From NCBI GenBank assembly GCA_051453625.1, contig JBOZIK010000001.1, positions 55,868,560-55,932,559 on the forward strand: a stretch of 64,000 nt of DNA. The letters run 5' to 3'. The DNA comes from Welwitschia mirabilis (Eukaryota; Gnetophyta; Gnetopsida; Welwitschiales). The notes under the pieces were generated by a model that was not told the origin of the DNA, searched no databases, and saw only the letters and a list, made by a program, of their open reading frames with translations. This document shows, piece after piece, positions 33,601 through 45,790 of the stretch. Both the position numbers and the translations under genes were made by a program. Each line of letters opens with the position of its first letter. Position 1 is the stretch's first letter.

Positions 33601-36329
33601 CTTTCACATCCCATTTTCCATCATGTTTTCTCATATTTCCTTTCATCTAGAGGTCATTGTAGGGGTGGTGAAATGCACAAGATCAAGCAGTGCATGAGCA
33701 GGAGAAGGAATTAAATCTTATAAGAAATTGGATTCAAGACTAATGGAAAGGGTTGTTCATTCATTTAAAATCAATAAGTGTTTTTTTACTTATGTTTTTA
33801 ATGCTTTTTATTACTTAATTTATGCATTTGTATTATGATCTTCTTTCAAGTTAATTAAGCTTTTTATACTATGTTACATAGTTAGTGCTAATTAGATTAG
33901 TTTACAATTAGTACCTATCATGGCAATTTAAAATTTTTTCATGTTTGATCACTCCTTGCCAAAAGAAATTATTTATTTTATTTCTCTTCTCTCTTCTTTC
34001 CTACATTCCTCTCATTTTCTAGTTCATTTCCTCATGATTCCACCTTTCTTCTAAGGCAATTGATGATAATTTTTTTTCCTTCTTTCCAATAGTAGTAGAT
34101 TGATTTGTGATGTTATTTTTCTTTATCTAAGATCCAAATTTTTTGTTTATGCATGAATTCTTCTCTCTTCTTTCTCCTCTTCTCAAAATCAAAGTAGAAT
34201 AGTGAATTTTAGTGCTTGTTTTTTATCATACCTCTTTCTCTATTACTCTAATGATTCTAAAATTTTATTAGTAGCTTCCTATTTTGATTTAGAAAATTTC
34301 ATCCTCAATTAGTTAGAACCCAAATTCAACCCATAAAACCTCATTTTTGGTCATTTTTATCATAGTTGCAGTTTTATGAAAAATGTATGAACCCTTAAAT
34401 CTTTTTTTCTAATTTTTCATAGTGAATTTTTGTCATTATTAATGTGTTTTTAAAAATTCAAGATCCTATTTNNNNNNNNNNAGGGTTGATTGTAATTTTT
34501 TAGGTTTTTCTAGATGACCTATTTCTATTTGTTTTAATCGATTCTACTTAATCTTGGATACTCAGTTCTAGAAACTTCTTTTAAAATGTATTCTAAGCAT
34601 TTTTAGGTTATAAGATTTTCTAAGTTTATTATTTTGTATATATGACCTTTGGAATCTTGTGAATGTTCATAAAATATTACTTCTTTTTATTTTATTATTC
34701 TTTTATTTTCACATCTTCTGAAATTATGCTTTTCCACATGCAATTTTTCATGACTATTTTAAGTCATGTGTGTTTAATTAGTTGTGTTTTACTTAAGAGA
34801 AATATTTGATTTATAATATGAAGTGACAGTTTGATAAGTAAATGTTAATATTTTCATATGAATTCATGTCAAATGTTCTATTGGTTTGATACTCCTTTCC
34901 TTCCACTATACATGCAATTCAAACAAGGAGTTTTCTTTATGCTATAATTTGAACTTTTTATACTTGATTTTTTTCCCTTATGTTGACTTATCATGTTAAG
35001 TACATATTTATTTTTGTGAAGGTTCAAAGTGTGGTTTCCTCATTTTAAATTTGATTTTTTCCTTCATTCATCTACCTAAGTGGAAATTTTTTAAGACTTT
35101 ATTATTGTGAGATAATATCCTATGTTTGTATTTAGTAGGAATTTGTAGAACAAAACTTTAAATTCTATCTTATAAGCAATATTAAAATTTCTTTCTCTAC
35201 CATACATAGTATTTATTAAAATATTCCCATCAACTTGTAGTCTAAAACACAACAATTCAAAATATTACTTTAGGCATTATTTTGNNNNNNNNNNNNNNNN
35301 NNNNNNNNNNNNNNNNNNNNNNNNGTTTTGTTGTTTCTTATAGGTAATGAACTTTTCTTAAATTGAGATAAATAATTAATTAAGGACAAGGCTCATATTT
35401 TTTAGTGTATTTATTATTAAGATACTTGTGATTTTCCTACTTCCTCCACTAAGATGTAACATAATCAGTTTATGCTTTTAGCAATCAATCTTTTCATGCA
35501 TAGTATTTAGGTCCACTTTTAACTAAATACTATTAAATTTTAAATGCATTTGACATTTTCTTGAATTTGTTCATTTAAAACCATAACTCAAATTCATTAT
35601 TATCCTACTTACCTTTACTATAAGACCCACCATTAATTTTTTGAGATCTCATAATAAAATTTAAATATGGTTACTATTGAAAAGGTGAATGAGAAGATAA
35701 TGGTTGATGGAACATGAAAATCATATATTTATCATATGAAAAAACATGAAACACTAATATTTTTGAAAAATATTTATCTCCATTTAATAACAAGTGGTTA
35801 AGACTTAATCAAATTGTACTTGAATTAGTTTAAAGGTTGATTTCTAATTTCTTCTTAATTAAGTATCAAGAAGAATATATGATTTTAAGGTTACTAAATA
35901 AGATGGATATGTGTTTCTAGCCTACAAGTGCATGAAATCAAGTTTTTAACATAAATATTTATCAAATGGATATGTAATATTTTAATAAGACATTAAATTA
36001 ATTTTTGTGATTTAATATCATACTAATAGATCTCAAATTAGTAGATTACAAGGTTTTAAGTGATGAATGCTTGTTAATCTTGTTAAATGCTTTATCAAAA
36101 TGCTAGGAGTATGCAGTAGCAAAGACTATGTTAATACCTTTAAGGTAATGAACTATGATGAAGTTTTTCATTTTTTTAAAAATGAAGCAATAATGACTTT
36201 TAAAGACTAGTAGATCTTTGTCTAAGACTAACAAACTATATGTAGGTATAGGCTTGAAGAAGAAGAAGAAGTAGAAACAAATTTACTAGAAATCCAATAA
36301 CAAAGTACATTTGAAAAAGAACTACTCAT
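33601..36329. other. No gene seen; two N gaps
   Basis: AT-rich, often pyrimidine-rich DNA (for example 33960-34270 with TTCTCTTCTC words) that resembles the body of long gypsy LTRs. It contains the 10-N run at 34472 and the 40-N run at 35285. GAAGAAGAAGAAG at 36254 is a short microsatellite. Confidence 0.4.
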
Positions 36330-36838
36330 TTCTTATGCATGATCATGATTCCTTCAATTAGGTTAATTCTCTAATATAGGTCAATATTTTTGCTATGGAG
36401 GATGATCCTCTTTGATGCTGATGAACTAAGTTATGGTATGTCCTACCTACATCATTACATATTGCTAATGGTAGTTATACAGTGTCATGTTTTTTGGTTT
36501 AATATAATCTTTTTCTCTAGGTATAAATTTTTATGTTGATGTACAAGTTCATAAAAACTAATCACATTAAACTTTACTTAAATAGCATTATGATTGCATT
36601 AGATTTATTTTCACAGTTTTGTACAAGATCTCTATATGCTAAAGGACTTTGCACGAATTTGGTTTTAGTGCTTAAAAAGACCATTTTATGGAGATATCTT
36701 AGCTATTATGATTTTCATTCATCTCTTTTCCATCATAATTTAACCTATCTTATTCAATTTAGGTCAGGATACTTTAATATTACTAATGCTTTTTTTAGCG
36801 AAAGATACTCTAGTAGAAAGATGATTTGTAATATTTAA
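36330..36838 (+). pseudogene. Possible copia protease-region trace
   Basis: Around 36445-36480 a plus frame reads YVLPTSLHIANGSYTV, resembling the 'IxVANGSxxPVxGxG' segment that follows the active site in some copia proteases. The following open stretch (36533-36838, 101 codons) contains a possible 'LNCSVTFF...CVFQDL'-like pattern only in mixed frames. The evidence is thin and the frame is AT-rich. Confidence 0.22.
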
Positions 36839-38840
36839 TATGACCTGATACTATCATTAGATATTAGATATCATATCAATATTTTAGTTGTTTCACATAG
36901 ATGAAGAATAGATATTTTGCTTTAAGTAAAAGATTGTTAGGTTCTAAAGCATAATCTTGTGTTTAAGTCATTTAATTATGTTGTAATGTTATAAAGAAAT
37001 ATTATTTCTTAAAATTCCATTTACATATTATAATTACAATTAAAATATAAATAAATATTTATGAATAAATGAGAAAATAAGGCATGTAACTAAATGAAAA
37101 TTAAAAAACTTACAATTTCAAGTTCATCTTTGATTAACACCCTTGTTCCTATTTAAAGGACTAGCATGCTTGCATTTCATGTGATAGAAAGTTCATTTTC
37201 ATAATAAACAATAGAGCTATTTCTTATCCTATGAAAAGTTTTCTCTATACTTGATGGTTTTATTATGTAATCTCTGATGTATTGTGAGTTTTCTTATTTC
37301 TTACATTTTTTTCTTTTTATGCTTTACTATTTTTATTGTTATCATTATGTACAAACTTTTATTTTTTTTGGAGCAATAAGATTAAAGAGAGAACTTATCA
37401 TGATTATTTGTGACTATAGCATAAGTATCCAAAACATTGTATACTAAACCCTAAACCCTTAAATAAAACCTTGTATCAAGATTCAGTAATGAACAAATTT
37501 GTTCAAAAATAACATATTAAACATGTTATGAAAGAGTATATCACATTAAATGATAATGAATAAATTGATTTATAATATTAATAAAATAAATATTCCAAGG
37601 ATGTAAATGTGTTTGTATTTAATAAAACCATTTTTTATGGAGTAGTAATACATATGATTAACATATTATTATTTAAAAACAAAGATCATATCTTTAGATA
37701 CAAATTATAAGGGACTATTAGTACACATGATTTTAATGATACACTTAAATTGAGAAAAAATTAAGGAAAAATATATTTTAAGTGTTTTATTAATTACTAA
37801 ATATATTATAAAATAAGAAATCCTAGGTAAAACATGATAAACCATCCATAATAGTTTTTCCTCCCTAAAAGAAATAGAAAAGAAAAAAATTCTCTCTAAA
37901 ATGAGTTGAGATGTAGTAGCCATTCCATATATCATAATGTATTAATTCAACTACAATAGAAGTGCAAGTTAGATGAGGTATCAACAAATAAATAAGTCCA
38001 TTTGAGAAAATTGCAAATTTTATGCCATAAATATTCAGAGGCCAAGGCATATGTGTTGGGTATGGGGGTAGTTAGATAGATTTGTGCCCCTTCGCCTCAC
38101 AAAAACAAAAAAAATTCTTCGCTAAAACATGAATTTAAGAAGAAGATACATGTTTTATCCTTTTTTATGAAATAGAAATGTTAATGTCTTAAGAAAAGAG
38201 AGCATCACATGGAGAGTAGAAAGTCTTACATCTTTTGAAACATAATAATGAGCGTTTGGTAGACATCTTGACAATAGGAAAATGTATTGAAAATTTTGTG
38301 ATAGCAGATGTCTTTGAGTTTATATACATCTACTTTTTTCATTTAGACATCTCGCATGTTATAAAAATCTTGACTTTACTATTGTAGAAAATAAAACATG
38401 CCAAAAATCTAAGGTTTTAACCCTTTTTATTTGCAAAAGAGACCATCAAATATCATTTTCAAGTCCCCACTCAACAAGTGTCTCTTTGAAGATTTCTTAG
38501 GATTCATTTTCTTCTATTTCTCTATCAAGATATCTTAAATCTTTGAGACATCTTAACAGTAAGTAAGAACAGGATTTTCCTTTGCACAGATGCACATTTT
38601 TCATTATTTCTTACATTTTAGTTATTTTTCTTAGTTCAAATTTTCTCCATTCTTGCAAATATGATTAGAATAAAGTTCATCAATACTTTTAGAGGTAAAG
38701 AACAAGCCTTAGAGTAGTAAATATTACAATATGAGCCTTGTTCTATCATGAGACAGTCACCAAGAGATTTAGAACATGGTTCAAGAATTTGATTATTGCA
38801 AAAAGAACTCTTGGTTTTTAGAGACATTGCAAAGATCAAA
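36839..38840. other. No gene seen
   Basis: AT-rich DNA with minor minus-strand frames (37705-37935, 37865-38050, 38636-38839) that look like composition effects. CTAAACCCTAAACCCTTA at 37444 resembles two plant telomere units, too short to interpret. Confidence 0.4.
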
Positions 38841-38844
38841 TTAT

Positions 38845-40385
38845 TACATATTTCACTTGGCTTGGATGGGAAATGATCATTTAGTTAGATCAACCTATTT
38901 TGGATCCAATTGTAAGAGAGTTCTATGCCAATATATACTAAATTGATGATAGCACAGGTGCATTTCAAACGCAAGTTAAAGGTACCCCTTTGCACATTAT
39001 TCCTAGTTTTGTTAACTCCTTGCTTGGCATAGATGATATAGATGTTCCTCAGATTTATGCTCATTCATCTAAAAAAAATATTTAGCTCTAAATTTATCAA
39101 TGTGTCATGACATAATATGAGTAATGTTTTATTTGAGCATACTAAAATGAATTTTATTAAGAACATTAAATGCAAAGAGATGATTCTAGATGCTTCTATT
39201 CTGAGCTTGATCACATGTTATATTATTTTGGTTATATTATTTTGCTTACTAGGTTGAAGATAGATTTGAGTTTCATTCTGTGCATGGTTATTATCTTAAT
39301 TTTGTGCAAGGGTTAGACATTTGGTCATCCTTGTCTTATTATCTTGATCATTAGTAGTTTAGATATTTTAGTTCCTTAAGTTAATCTAATTTGGCAAAAG
39401 AAACCATTAATACAGTTTAGAAAAAAATGTAGAGTACTAGTGCCACTAGGTAAAGGCACAAGAAAGAGGCCATCACACTTTCTGTAATCATATTTTTCTA
39501 CTACTCATAGCCCTTCATTAGTTAAAAAGGCATTAAAGGCCATCATAAAAATAATTGATTAAATTAGAAGAAATTTTTTGAGATTGAAAAAACACAGGTT
39601 ATAGCGAGTGAAGGTGAGACATCAACAGAGAGTTGCAGATCCATGAGAACTCCAATGTGGTTAAATTCAAAAGAAGATTCAAAAGAAGAAGAAGAAGAAG
39701 AGGAAGTAGGACCTTCAGCTCCACATGGCACATGATATAACTTTAGCAAAGCATCTGATAGCGAATCTTCAAAAGAGTCATTTATAGATAAGGCACAAGC
39801 TTAGAGAAAGTACTAATCTCCCATGGAGAACATGTGCAATGGGAACAATAGGCTCCAGGGCCTTCACAGTAGAGGCCATAATAGAAGATAAAGTCTAAGA
39901 GCTTAGATGCACTGCCTCTTATCTTTCATCATCCACATCGTAAGATTCCTATTCACCATTCTAGTTAGTCACTGTCACCATGTTTCATAGTCTAATCACC
40001 ATGACATGTACCTTCTCCACCTTCATTGCGTCCACCATTACCACTTCCATCACATATAGAGTCCATCTAAGTAGAACCACTTTTCTCCATGTAGTTACCT
40101 CCATCTTTCATAGAGGCAGTCATCACTAGTTTCTTTGGAATGTTTTTCACTTCTCAAATGTACTAACATGTAAGGAAACAAGTTGTTGAGAGCCCAGCTA
40201 AGACATCTCAGTGTTCCTCTAGGAAACGCCATACTCCATCACTCACATCTTCCTCACCCTACATCCAACCAACCTTCATCACCCATGATAGTGATGACAG
40301 TGACGAAGAAGGGTAAGATTATATAAGCGATTCTACTTTTAGTGATTAGAGCCTTTTATTTGTTGTTCAAAAAGGAGGATAAGTT
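38845..40385 (+). pseudogene. Env-like extra ORF of plus-strand copia
   Basis: One frame reads YFTWLGWEMII, then after a stop LDQPILDPIVREFYANIY, then 'DDSTGAFQTQVKGTPLHIIP' and 'SLLGIDDIDVPQIY'. This is the plant-specific domain whose hallmark is a GW...(L)VREFYANL core. Past 39590 comes an acidic segment 'NSKEDSKEEEEEEEEVG' (39655-39715), then a serine- and proline-rich broken stretch ending 'DSDDSDEEG' near 40310. Several stops and shifts occur. The same protein is encoded on the minus strand at 16430-17481. No pol is visible upstream, so this element is 5'-truncated or its pol has decayed. Confidence 0.65.
40367..40381 (+). promoter_or_regulatory. Extra polypurine-like tract
   Basis: AAAAAGGAGGATAAG directly follows the end of the env-like frame, about 730 bp before the main tract at 41103. 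Sireviruses are known to carry several polypurine tracts upstream of the 3' LTR, so this may be one of them. Confidence 0.4.
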
Positions 40386-41102
40386 TGTTAGTAAATCAAT
40401 GGGCAAATTAGGGGTCGATAAATCTAGTTAAACAGATCAGTGGCAGATCAGCTTCAGCTTGAAGATATTCTATTAGGCATGGAGCTCATGTTTATAAGAT
40501 ATTGGATTGGATTCCTGAGTATCATCATTATTTATTGATGATTACTCATGTTATTTTGACCCACATTTCTGTTATCTCCATTGATGTTATTTAGCACACT
40601 TATTGTTAGCACACTTTTTCTATTAATACTCCTATGATTTAATATCATACTTGTGTTGACACATTTCTTCAAATGTTATGCTTTGATTATTATTGATGAT
40701 GATCATGTTATAAATTTTTAACACATTTTTTTAATATGGCATGCTCTGATGTTTACTGTTTAGCACATTATCATTGTTAGATGACATATTACTGAAATAA
40801 AATTTGTAATATCATGTCCTGATTTTGTTTGGTGATATATTATTGAAATTATAAAATACTTTTTGCTTCTCTTATTCTACATGGCTATTTGAATGGTTAA
40901 TATTAATTCTCCTTATGCATTTATTTGACTACTTAAATGGTATATCTTTATGCCTTTATTTGATTTAAGATGGTTAATATCATGTTTTTCCCAATACTTT
41001 TGCAAACATTATTTATGTGCCTTTCCTTGGAATATAAATATCTAATTTTAGTTGATTAGATGAGATTTCACCAATGAGATTTACCAAGGTTTGGACATCA
41101 TT
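40386..41102 (+). other. Region between env-like ORF and 3' LTR
   Basis: No frame of note. The words ATTAGCACA, TTTAGCACATTATCATTG and GCACACTTATTG recur loosely between 40580 and 40830, a degenerate repeat around 'TTTAGCACA'. Confidence 0.35.
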
Positions 41103-41113
41103 AAAAAGGGGGA
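41103..41113 (+). promoter_or_regulatory. Polypurine tract of plus copia
   Basis: AAAAAGGGGGA immediately precedes the LTR opening, the normal plus-strand primer position. Confidence 0.65.
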
Positions 41114-41583
41114 TATTATTAGCAAATCTAGTTTTGATGATTCCACTTATCAAATATTTTGTATCTTTATGTAGATAGATCACTGCAAATATAACATTAG
41201 ATCTTGATAAGCATTAGATAATGATGGATCTTCACAGTTAATATCTTACAACAACACTCATTTGATAAATTGCAAAATTAGTTGTTTTGAAGACATCTAG
41301 AAAAGTGGAGATGTCTCTATGAAGATGTCTACAAAATTAAAGACGCTCTGATCTACTAGAATTTAAGTCACAGGCTTAAGCTAACTATCTCATCAAAGAT
41401 GATTATGCTAAAAGTTAAACTTGACACAGAGGAAGACATCTACATGTTTGAAAACATCTATATTAAGTTAAAACAGGTAACAGAGTCAATTTGGATTTTG
41501 ACTAGTATCTTCCATTTTAGATGAAAAACAACTTGTGCATTGCAAATTCATGATCATGAAGACCAAGAATTATAGAAAGAAAG

Positions 41584-41654
41584 TTTTATCAAAATCTAGG
41601 CAAGTTCACTAAATAGATTTTTATCAAAATCTAGGCAAGTTCACTGAATAGTCT
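41584..41654. repeat. 35-bp tandem duplication
   Basis: TTTTATCAAAATCTAGGCAA followed by GTTCACTAAATAG occurs twice with a 35-bp period and almost no differences, so it is recent compared with the LTR. Confidence 0.8.
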
Positions 41655-42266
41655 ACAAGGTGAAGACATCTAACTATTATTAGACATCTACAAATGTGAA
41701 GATGCCTAAGATAAAAATTCACATCAATGAAAATAGAAGATATGTATCTAACACCTAGACATTTCCTATCTATTGCATGGTGTTTACAAAGTTAAACAAT
41801 TACCTTTCAAGATTAATCATCTAGATCCTATTTATTGTATAAAGGCTTGACATCATGAAATAAATCACAACTTTTGAAACTTTAACAGATACACAACTCT
41901 TGATCTTTTGGCACTCAATGATCAAATCAGATATATAATGAAGATTGCATGGGTGAAAGAAACATCTCATGAAGAATTAAAAGCATCATTCACAAAGGAG
42001 TTAAGATTGTGTACATCCTTTTGTCTTGGATCCCTCATTGTTGTATCATTTATTTGCATTCATGATGAAAATAACAATAATAAGAAACTCAGGTCTTCAT
42101 CAAAGATACATCTTCAAGCTTATTTTTGTTGTATTTTATGGTACTTTCTTTGTTATACTATCTTATTTTTTAATATTGTTATGAGTACAATATTGAACCA
42201 ATCTCTTTGTAAGCCAACCCTTTTACGGGTGTGCATTTGAGATAGTGCTAGTGAACACTTGTTTTA

Positions 42267-42567
42267 TTATAAGATTTGTGGTGTGCCTAGAAAACCCACT
42301 ATTTCCCTAAGGGGAAGAGAGCCATGCCTTGCAAGGAGACTCTCATTATTGGAAGGTTCGTGGTGCTCATGTGAAAACCAATATTTCCCGATGGAAAAGA
42401 CAGTGTTATCTTGTGAGAAGGCTCTCATTATTGTAAGGCTCGAGATGCACTTGTAAAAACCATTGTTTTCATATAAGAAAGAGAGTGCTACCTTGAGAGG
42501 GGATTCTCACTTATTGTAAGCTTGATGGTACACGAAAAACCACTATTTTCTTATAAGCTAAGAGGTG
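42267..42567 (+). repeat. 81-bp tandem array in LTR
   Basis: About 3.7 units start near 42267, 42347, 42429 and 42511. Each contains TTATTGTAAGGCTCG-like, GTGAAAACCA(C/A)TATTT, GAGAGTGCTACCTTG and GAGGAGACTCTCA-like blocks. The related LTR at 27570-27900 has about one unit, so unit number varies between family members. Confidence 0.75.
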
Positions 42568-42970
42568 TAAGTAGAAGCTACCCTCTATGTGTGGACATAC
42601 CTAGGTTGGGGAACCATGTTATCTTGGTAAGGTGTTTTCATTATGCATTTTTATTTTGTTATTAGGTTTAAATTTTTATTTGGTCAAACTCATTCACCCC
42701 TCCCCTCTGAGTTCAATAATCCTTAACTGATCATCTATTGGATCTCTTACATTCAGACATTATTGGTCCTTAATCTAGAGGAAACTTAAGCTTGATAGAG
42801 ACACATAATTATTATCTCAAGGCTAGTCTATTCCTAAAGAAGGGAAACTATAAATACATAGTAGAAGAGTTCTTATTCTAAGAATGATTGCTATTATATG
42901 CTAATGATGATTACAAGTTAAGGCATTTGGGCTTTTTTATAAGTAGACTAGGGTTGGGGTAGTTGGAATT

Positions 42971-43100
42971 CCTTGTTCTTTTTGTATTAGATGGGATGGT
43001 TCAAACTTCATCTTGTAGCATCTGGTGGAGTGATTGAAATCTTTATCTTGTAGCATTTGGTGAAGTGGTTGGAATCTTCGTCTTGTGGTGCCAGTTCACA
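42971..43100. repeat. 35-bp minisatellite, about 3.7 units
   Basis: Units begin near 42971, 43006, 43041 and 43076 and share CTT(C/T)(A/G)TCTTGTAGCATCTG followed by GTGGAGTGATTGGAAT. The outer units are more diverged than the middle two. No gene overlaps. Confidence 0.75.
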
Positions 43101-43589
43101 GAAAATCCAGATGCTCTCACCAACTTAGCCCTAATGTTAGAAATAACATGGATTATGATGAAGTCTAAAAAATGAACCTTAGATTTAGATTATTCCACTA
43201 ATTAATGCCACCACCACATGTCTCTAGCGTAGCCACTGTAAGGTATAGAGTTGAACTCGCCTTTGAACATGTGTTTCAAAATGTAACTAAAAACCTAAAA
43301 ACATTATGAATAAAATCATAAATTTACGTATGCCATAAAAAAGATAGAAGACCTATTTTTATGATAAAATAGCTAATTTAATATCTTCACTTATCTTAAA
43401 TTGGTCTGATATAATTGAGATAAATGTTAATTTTTACATGTTATTAGACATTAATCTACTAATGCATTTATTCTTTACTTCTCCCACAAAACTAAAAAAT
43501 AAAAAATAAAGGAATGACTAAGATAGGATTGTGTAAATAAAAGTTGTTAATAAGGACAACCTACATAGAGAAATAATAGTGGAAAAATT
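43101..43589. other. No gene seen
   Basis: AT-rich DNA between the minisatellite and the minus-strand primer site. If the primer site is genuine this would be the leader of a minus-strand copia whose coding part is gone. Confidence 0.35.
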
Positions 43590-43608
43590 GCTTGTGCTTT
43601 GATACCAT
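43590..43608 (-). promoter_or_regulatory. Initiator-tRNA primer site, minus strand
   Basis: The minus strand reads ATGGTATCAAAGCACAAGC, matching the TGGTATCAGAGC primer site complementary to initiator methionine tRNA used by copia elements. It follows ...CAAATTACAT, so an LTR ending in CA lies at 43610 and above. Confidence 0.55.
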
Positions 43609-43609
43609 A

Positions 43610-44160
43610 TGTAATTTGGGAAACATTTGGCTATAGATTCCATTATAAAGATAAGATAAGTATATAAGATGTTTAATCTTGGAGAATATGTTTCGTTAAT
43701 TTTTAACATAAGGATATTGCATGTGAGTAATTTAAAAATCATGCACTATACTTAATAATGTACAAAGTCTTATTAAACTAATTTGATAAAGCTCTCCTAG
43801 TTAAGTATAAATGGAAATGAGTGCATGAGTATCAAATTGATGAAATTCAGTATCTACTAAAATAACTTCTATTATTACTAAGTGAAAATTCATTCTAATA
43901 GAAAATAATAAAGAGGAAAGAATGAAATAAATCATATTCAGAAGTTACTTGCTAAATCATATAAAGCATGTCATCAAGAAAGAGATCATGAAATGCATGA
44001 TAGAAACTTAATCATTTGAGTATAAATTTATAGTTCATTATCTTATTACATTTATTGAGGTAATGGATGTATTTTAAAAGAACAAATGTAATGTATAAAA
44101 TTTTGTGCAAATTACTTACTTTAGAAGCATGTATTTAGGATATAATTATAAGAAAATAGT
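43610..44160 (-). repeat. Putative minus-strand 5' LTR
   Basis: The region adjoining the primer site should be the 5' LTR of a minus-strand element. The plus strand begins TGTAATTTGGGAAACATTTG. The far end and a partner LTR are not identifiable. The 19-bp word AATTTGATAAAGCTCTCCT at 43780 also occurs at 40-58 near the window start, perhaps from a related LTR. A minus-strand frame at 43518-43742 has no recognised domain. Confidence 0.35.
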
Positions 44161-44174
44161 AAAAGTAATTGCAT

Positions 44175-44236
44175 GAGAATGAGAGAGTGAGTGTGAGTGA
44201 GAGAAAGAGAGAGAGAGAGATAGAGAGAGAGAAGAA
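44175..44236. repeat. GA microsatellite
   Basis: Imperfect (GA)n with GTGAGTGTGAGTGAG interruptions followed by uninterrupted GAGAGAGAGAGA. Confidence 0.9.
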
Positions 44237-44979
44237 ATACTTTGAAAATGAAAAACTCTTGAAATTTTCATTTATCAAGTAATGTTTCAATGATTTATAA
44301 GTTAGAAAAGCAATGCTTAATCAAATGAAGATAAAACCTACTAAGTAAAACTTGATTCAATTTTTGAACCTTTTGTAAAAATATCTAAATTCACTAAAAA
44401 TCTATGCTCTCCATTCATAAGAAAGTTGTGGCAGAAATTTAATTCCATGGGATAGTAACTAAATTTTATTTTAGCTTCAATTTACTTTGGAATCATGGTT
44501 GGAAAGATTATTGCATTTGGTAGTAACTTGAGAGTGGGTCTCCTACTGAAAAGAACAAAAGAGAATCTATGAATATCAATATAAGAATATCAATCATCAT
44601 ACATATGCTTTAAATAGGTTTTCATAGGGAATATTGTGACGTGATGATCTAGCCAAGAAGTTAAAGAGTAAATGTTGTAACAGAAATCATTAGAAATGAA
44701 TATTATATAGTTTAGGAGTACATTACAAAAGCCCAATTGTACATTCTTCTTAGAGTTGCTATTCTAATGGCCTGGTCCATTCTTTAATTCTTGTAAAGTA
44801 TCATTAAACTCTTGAATTACATGCTTATGTGATGGGCTATAGATAAAGGCATAAAAAGGAAGGGGAAATTTTAGATATGATTAACTAATTTACAAATAAA
44901 GAAATATAATATTATTTGGAAAAGAATAGTTTTAATAGCATGGCATCAAGGGTTGATTATGGCTTTTAATTAAGTAAGA
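44237..44979. other. No gene seen
   Basis: AT-rich DNA without recognisable frames. It may contain undetected 5' parts of the LINE that follows. Confidence 0.35.
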
Positions 44980-45790
44980 AATATGTAGTAGCCAATTTTA
45001 GGTTACATTAGTTTAAACAATCACCAGTGGAAGAAACATGTTAGATACAAAATTACTAATTGGATGAAGGCTTTATATGCATTTAAAATGTAGAAAGGTA
45101 TGGATTTGGGTTTGGCAAATTCATATGCAGATATTCAAAACACTTGTCAAATTTTCTACACTATCTAATATCTAGATTAGGAATTAAGCATATCAAAAAA
45201 GTGGTGCAAAGAAATCAAAAGAGTATAGGAGCACTTTTTCATTGAAGAATTAGAGGTAAAATACCAAATACCATATCATCTCTTATTAGTAGGAACTGAC
45301 ATGTTGCCTTTGAAAGATGGAGCAATTTCCCAATTTATTATTATGTAAACAAGATCCAAAATTTAGTAAAGTGGTATTTCAAAAATACTCCAGAAAAAAG
45401 GTTGTCTTTACTAAGCAACACATTCATTAGCATAATGGAACATCAATGAAGAAAACATGAAATTTATTAGTAGATATATTCAAAAATTAGTGAAGGCCAA
45501 AATAATGGAAAAATTTTGCATAGATCTCAAATTTAAGACTAAGTTCTATTTTGAGCATATGAGAGAAATGAAACTTCAACCTAGGCTCTAATACCTCACT
45601 ATTGTAATTTCACTTTGACTAAATGGAATAAATAGTAGAATAAGGATGAGTTCATATCATCTAAGAATTGAAATAGGTCCTTGGACAAAGATTTTATGAG
45701 AGCCTTACACAAGTAAAATGTGTATGTTAGATGCCATTAAAGACAAAGAGCATTTTTTCGCTATTATTCTTTAATAGCCTTTTTGAGAGT
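44980..45790 (+). pseudogene. RTE-type LINE, 3' part of ORF
   Basis: Plus-strand translation reads 'KKWCKEIKRV*EHFFIEELE', 'YQIPYHLLLVGTDMLPLKDG', 'MREMKLQPRL' and 'SSYHLRIEIGPWTKIL' followed by 'DAIKDKEHFF'. This order matches the region downstream of RT in plant RTE-like LINEs: (S)WK..E..QKHFL...L..K..TPY..LLLE.G..P.E, then S.HRL.IE.GRW...PREER.C..C....EDEEHF. Stops and small shifts are frequent. The RT core itself is not visible upstream, so this is a 5'-truncated copy, as is usual for LINEs. Confidence 0.65.

Larger units (their letters stand above)
41114..42760 (+). repeat. 3' LTR of plus-strand copia
   Basis: It opens TATTATTAGCAAATCTAGTT and continues 'TTTTGATGATTCC', the decayed start of a TGTTAGCAAAT...TTTTGATGA copia LTR. 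It ends with GTGTGGACATACCTAGG, 'GGAACCATGTT' and TTCACCCCTCCCCTCTGAG (to about 42715), the usual plant copia U5. A 35-bp duplication lies at 41584-41654 and an 81-bp tandem array at 42267-42567. Open frames 41908-42240 and 42259-42456 fall inside the LTR and have no recognisable domain; the second is simply the repeat read through. Confidence 0.65.

Noticed and set aside
37444-37461. CTAAACCCTAAACCCTTA, telomere-like
   Set aside because: Only about two units, expected by chance in AT-rich plant DNA; no array.
41908-42456. Two plus-strand frames in the copia LTR as genes
   Set aside because: They lie wholly inside the LTR, one reads through the 81-bp array, and neither has a domain or a counterpart in the related LTR.
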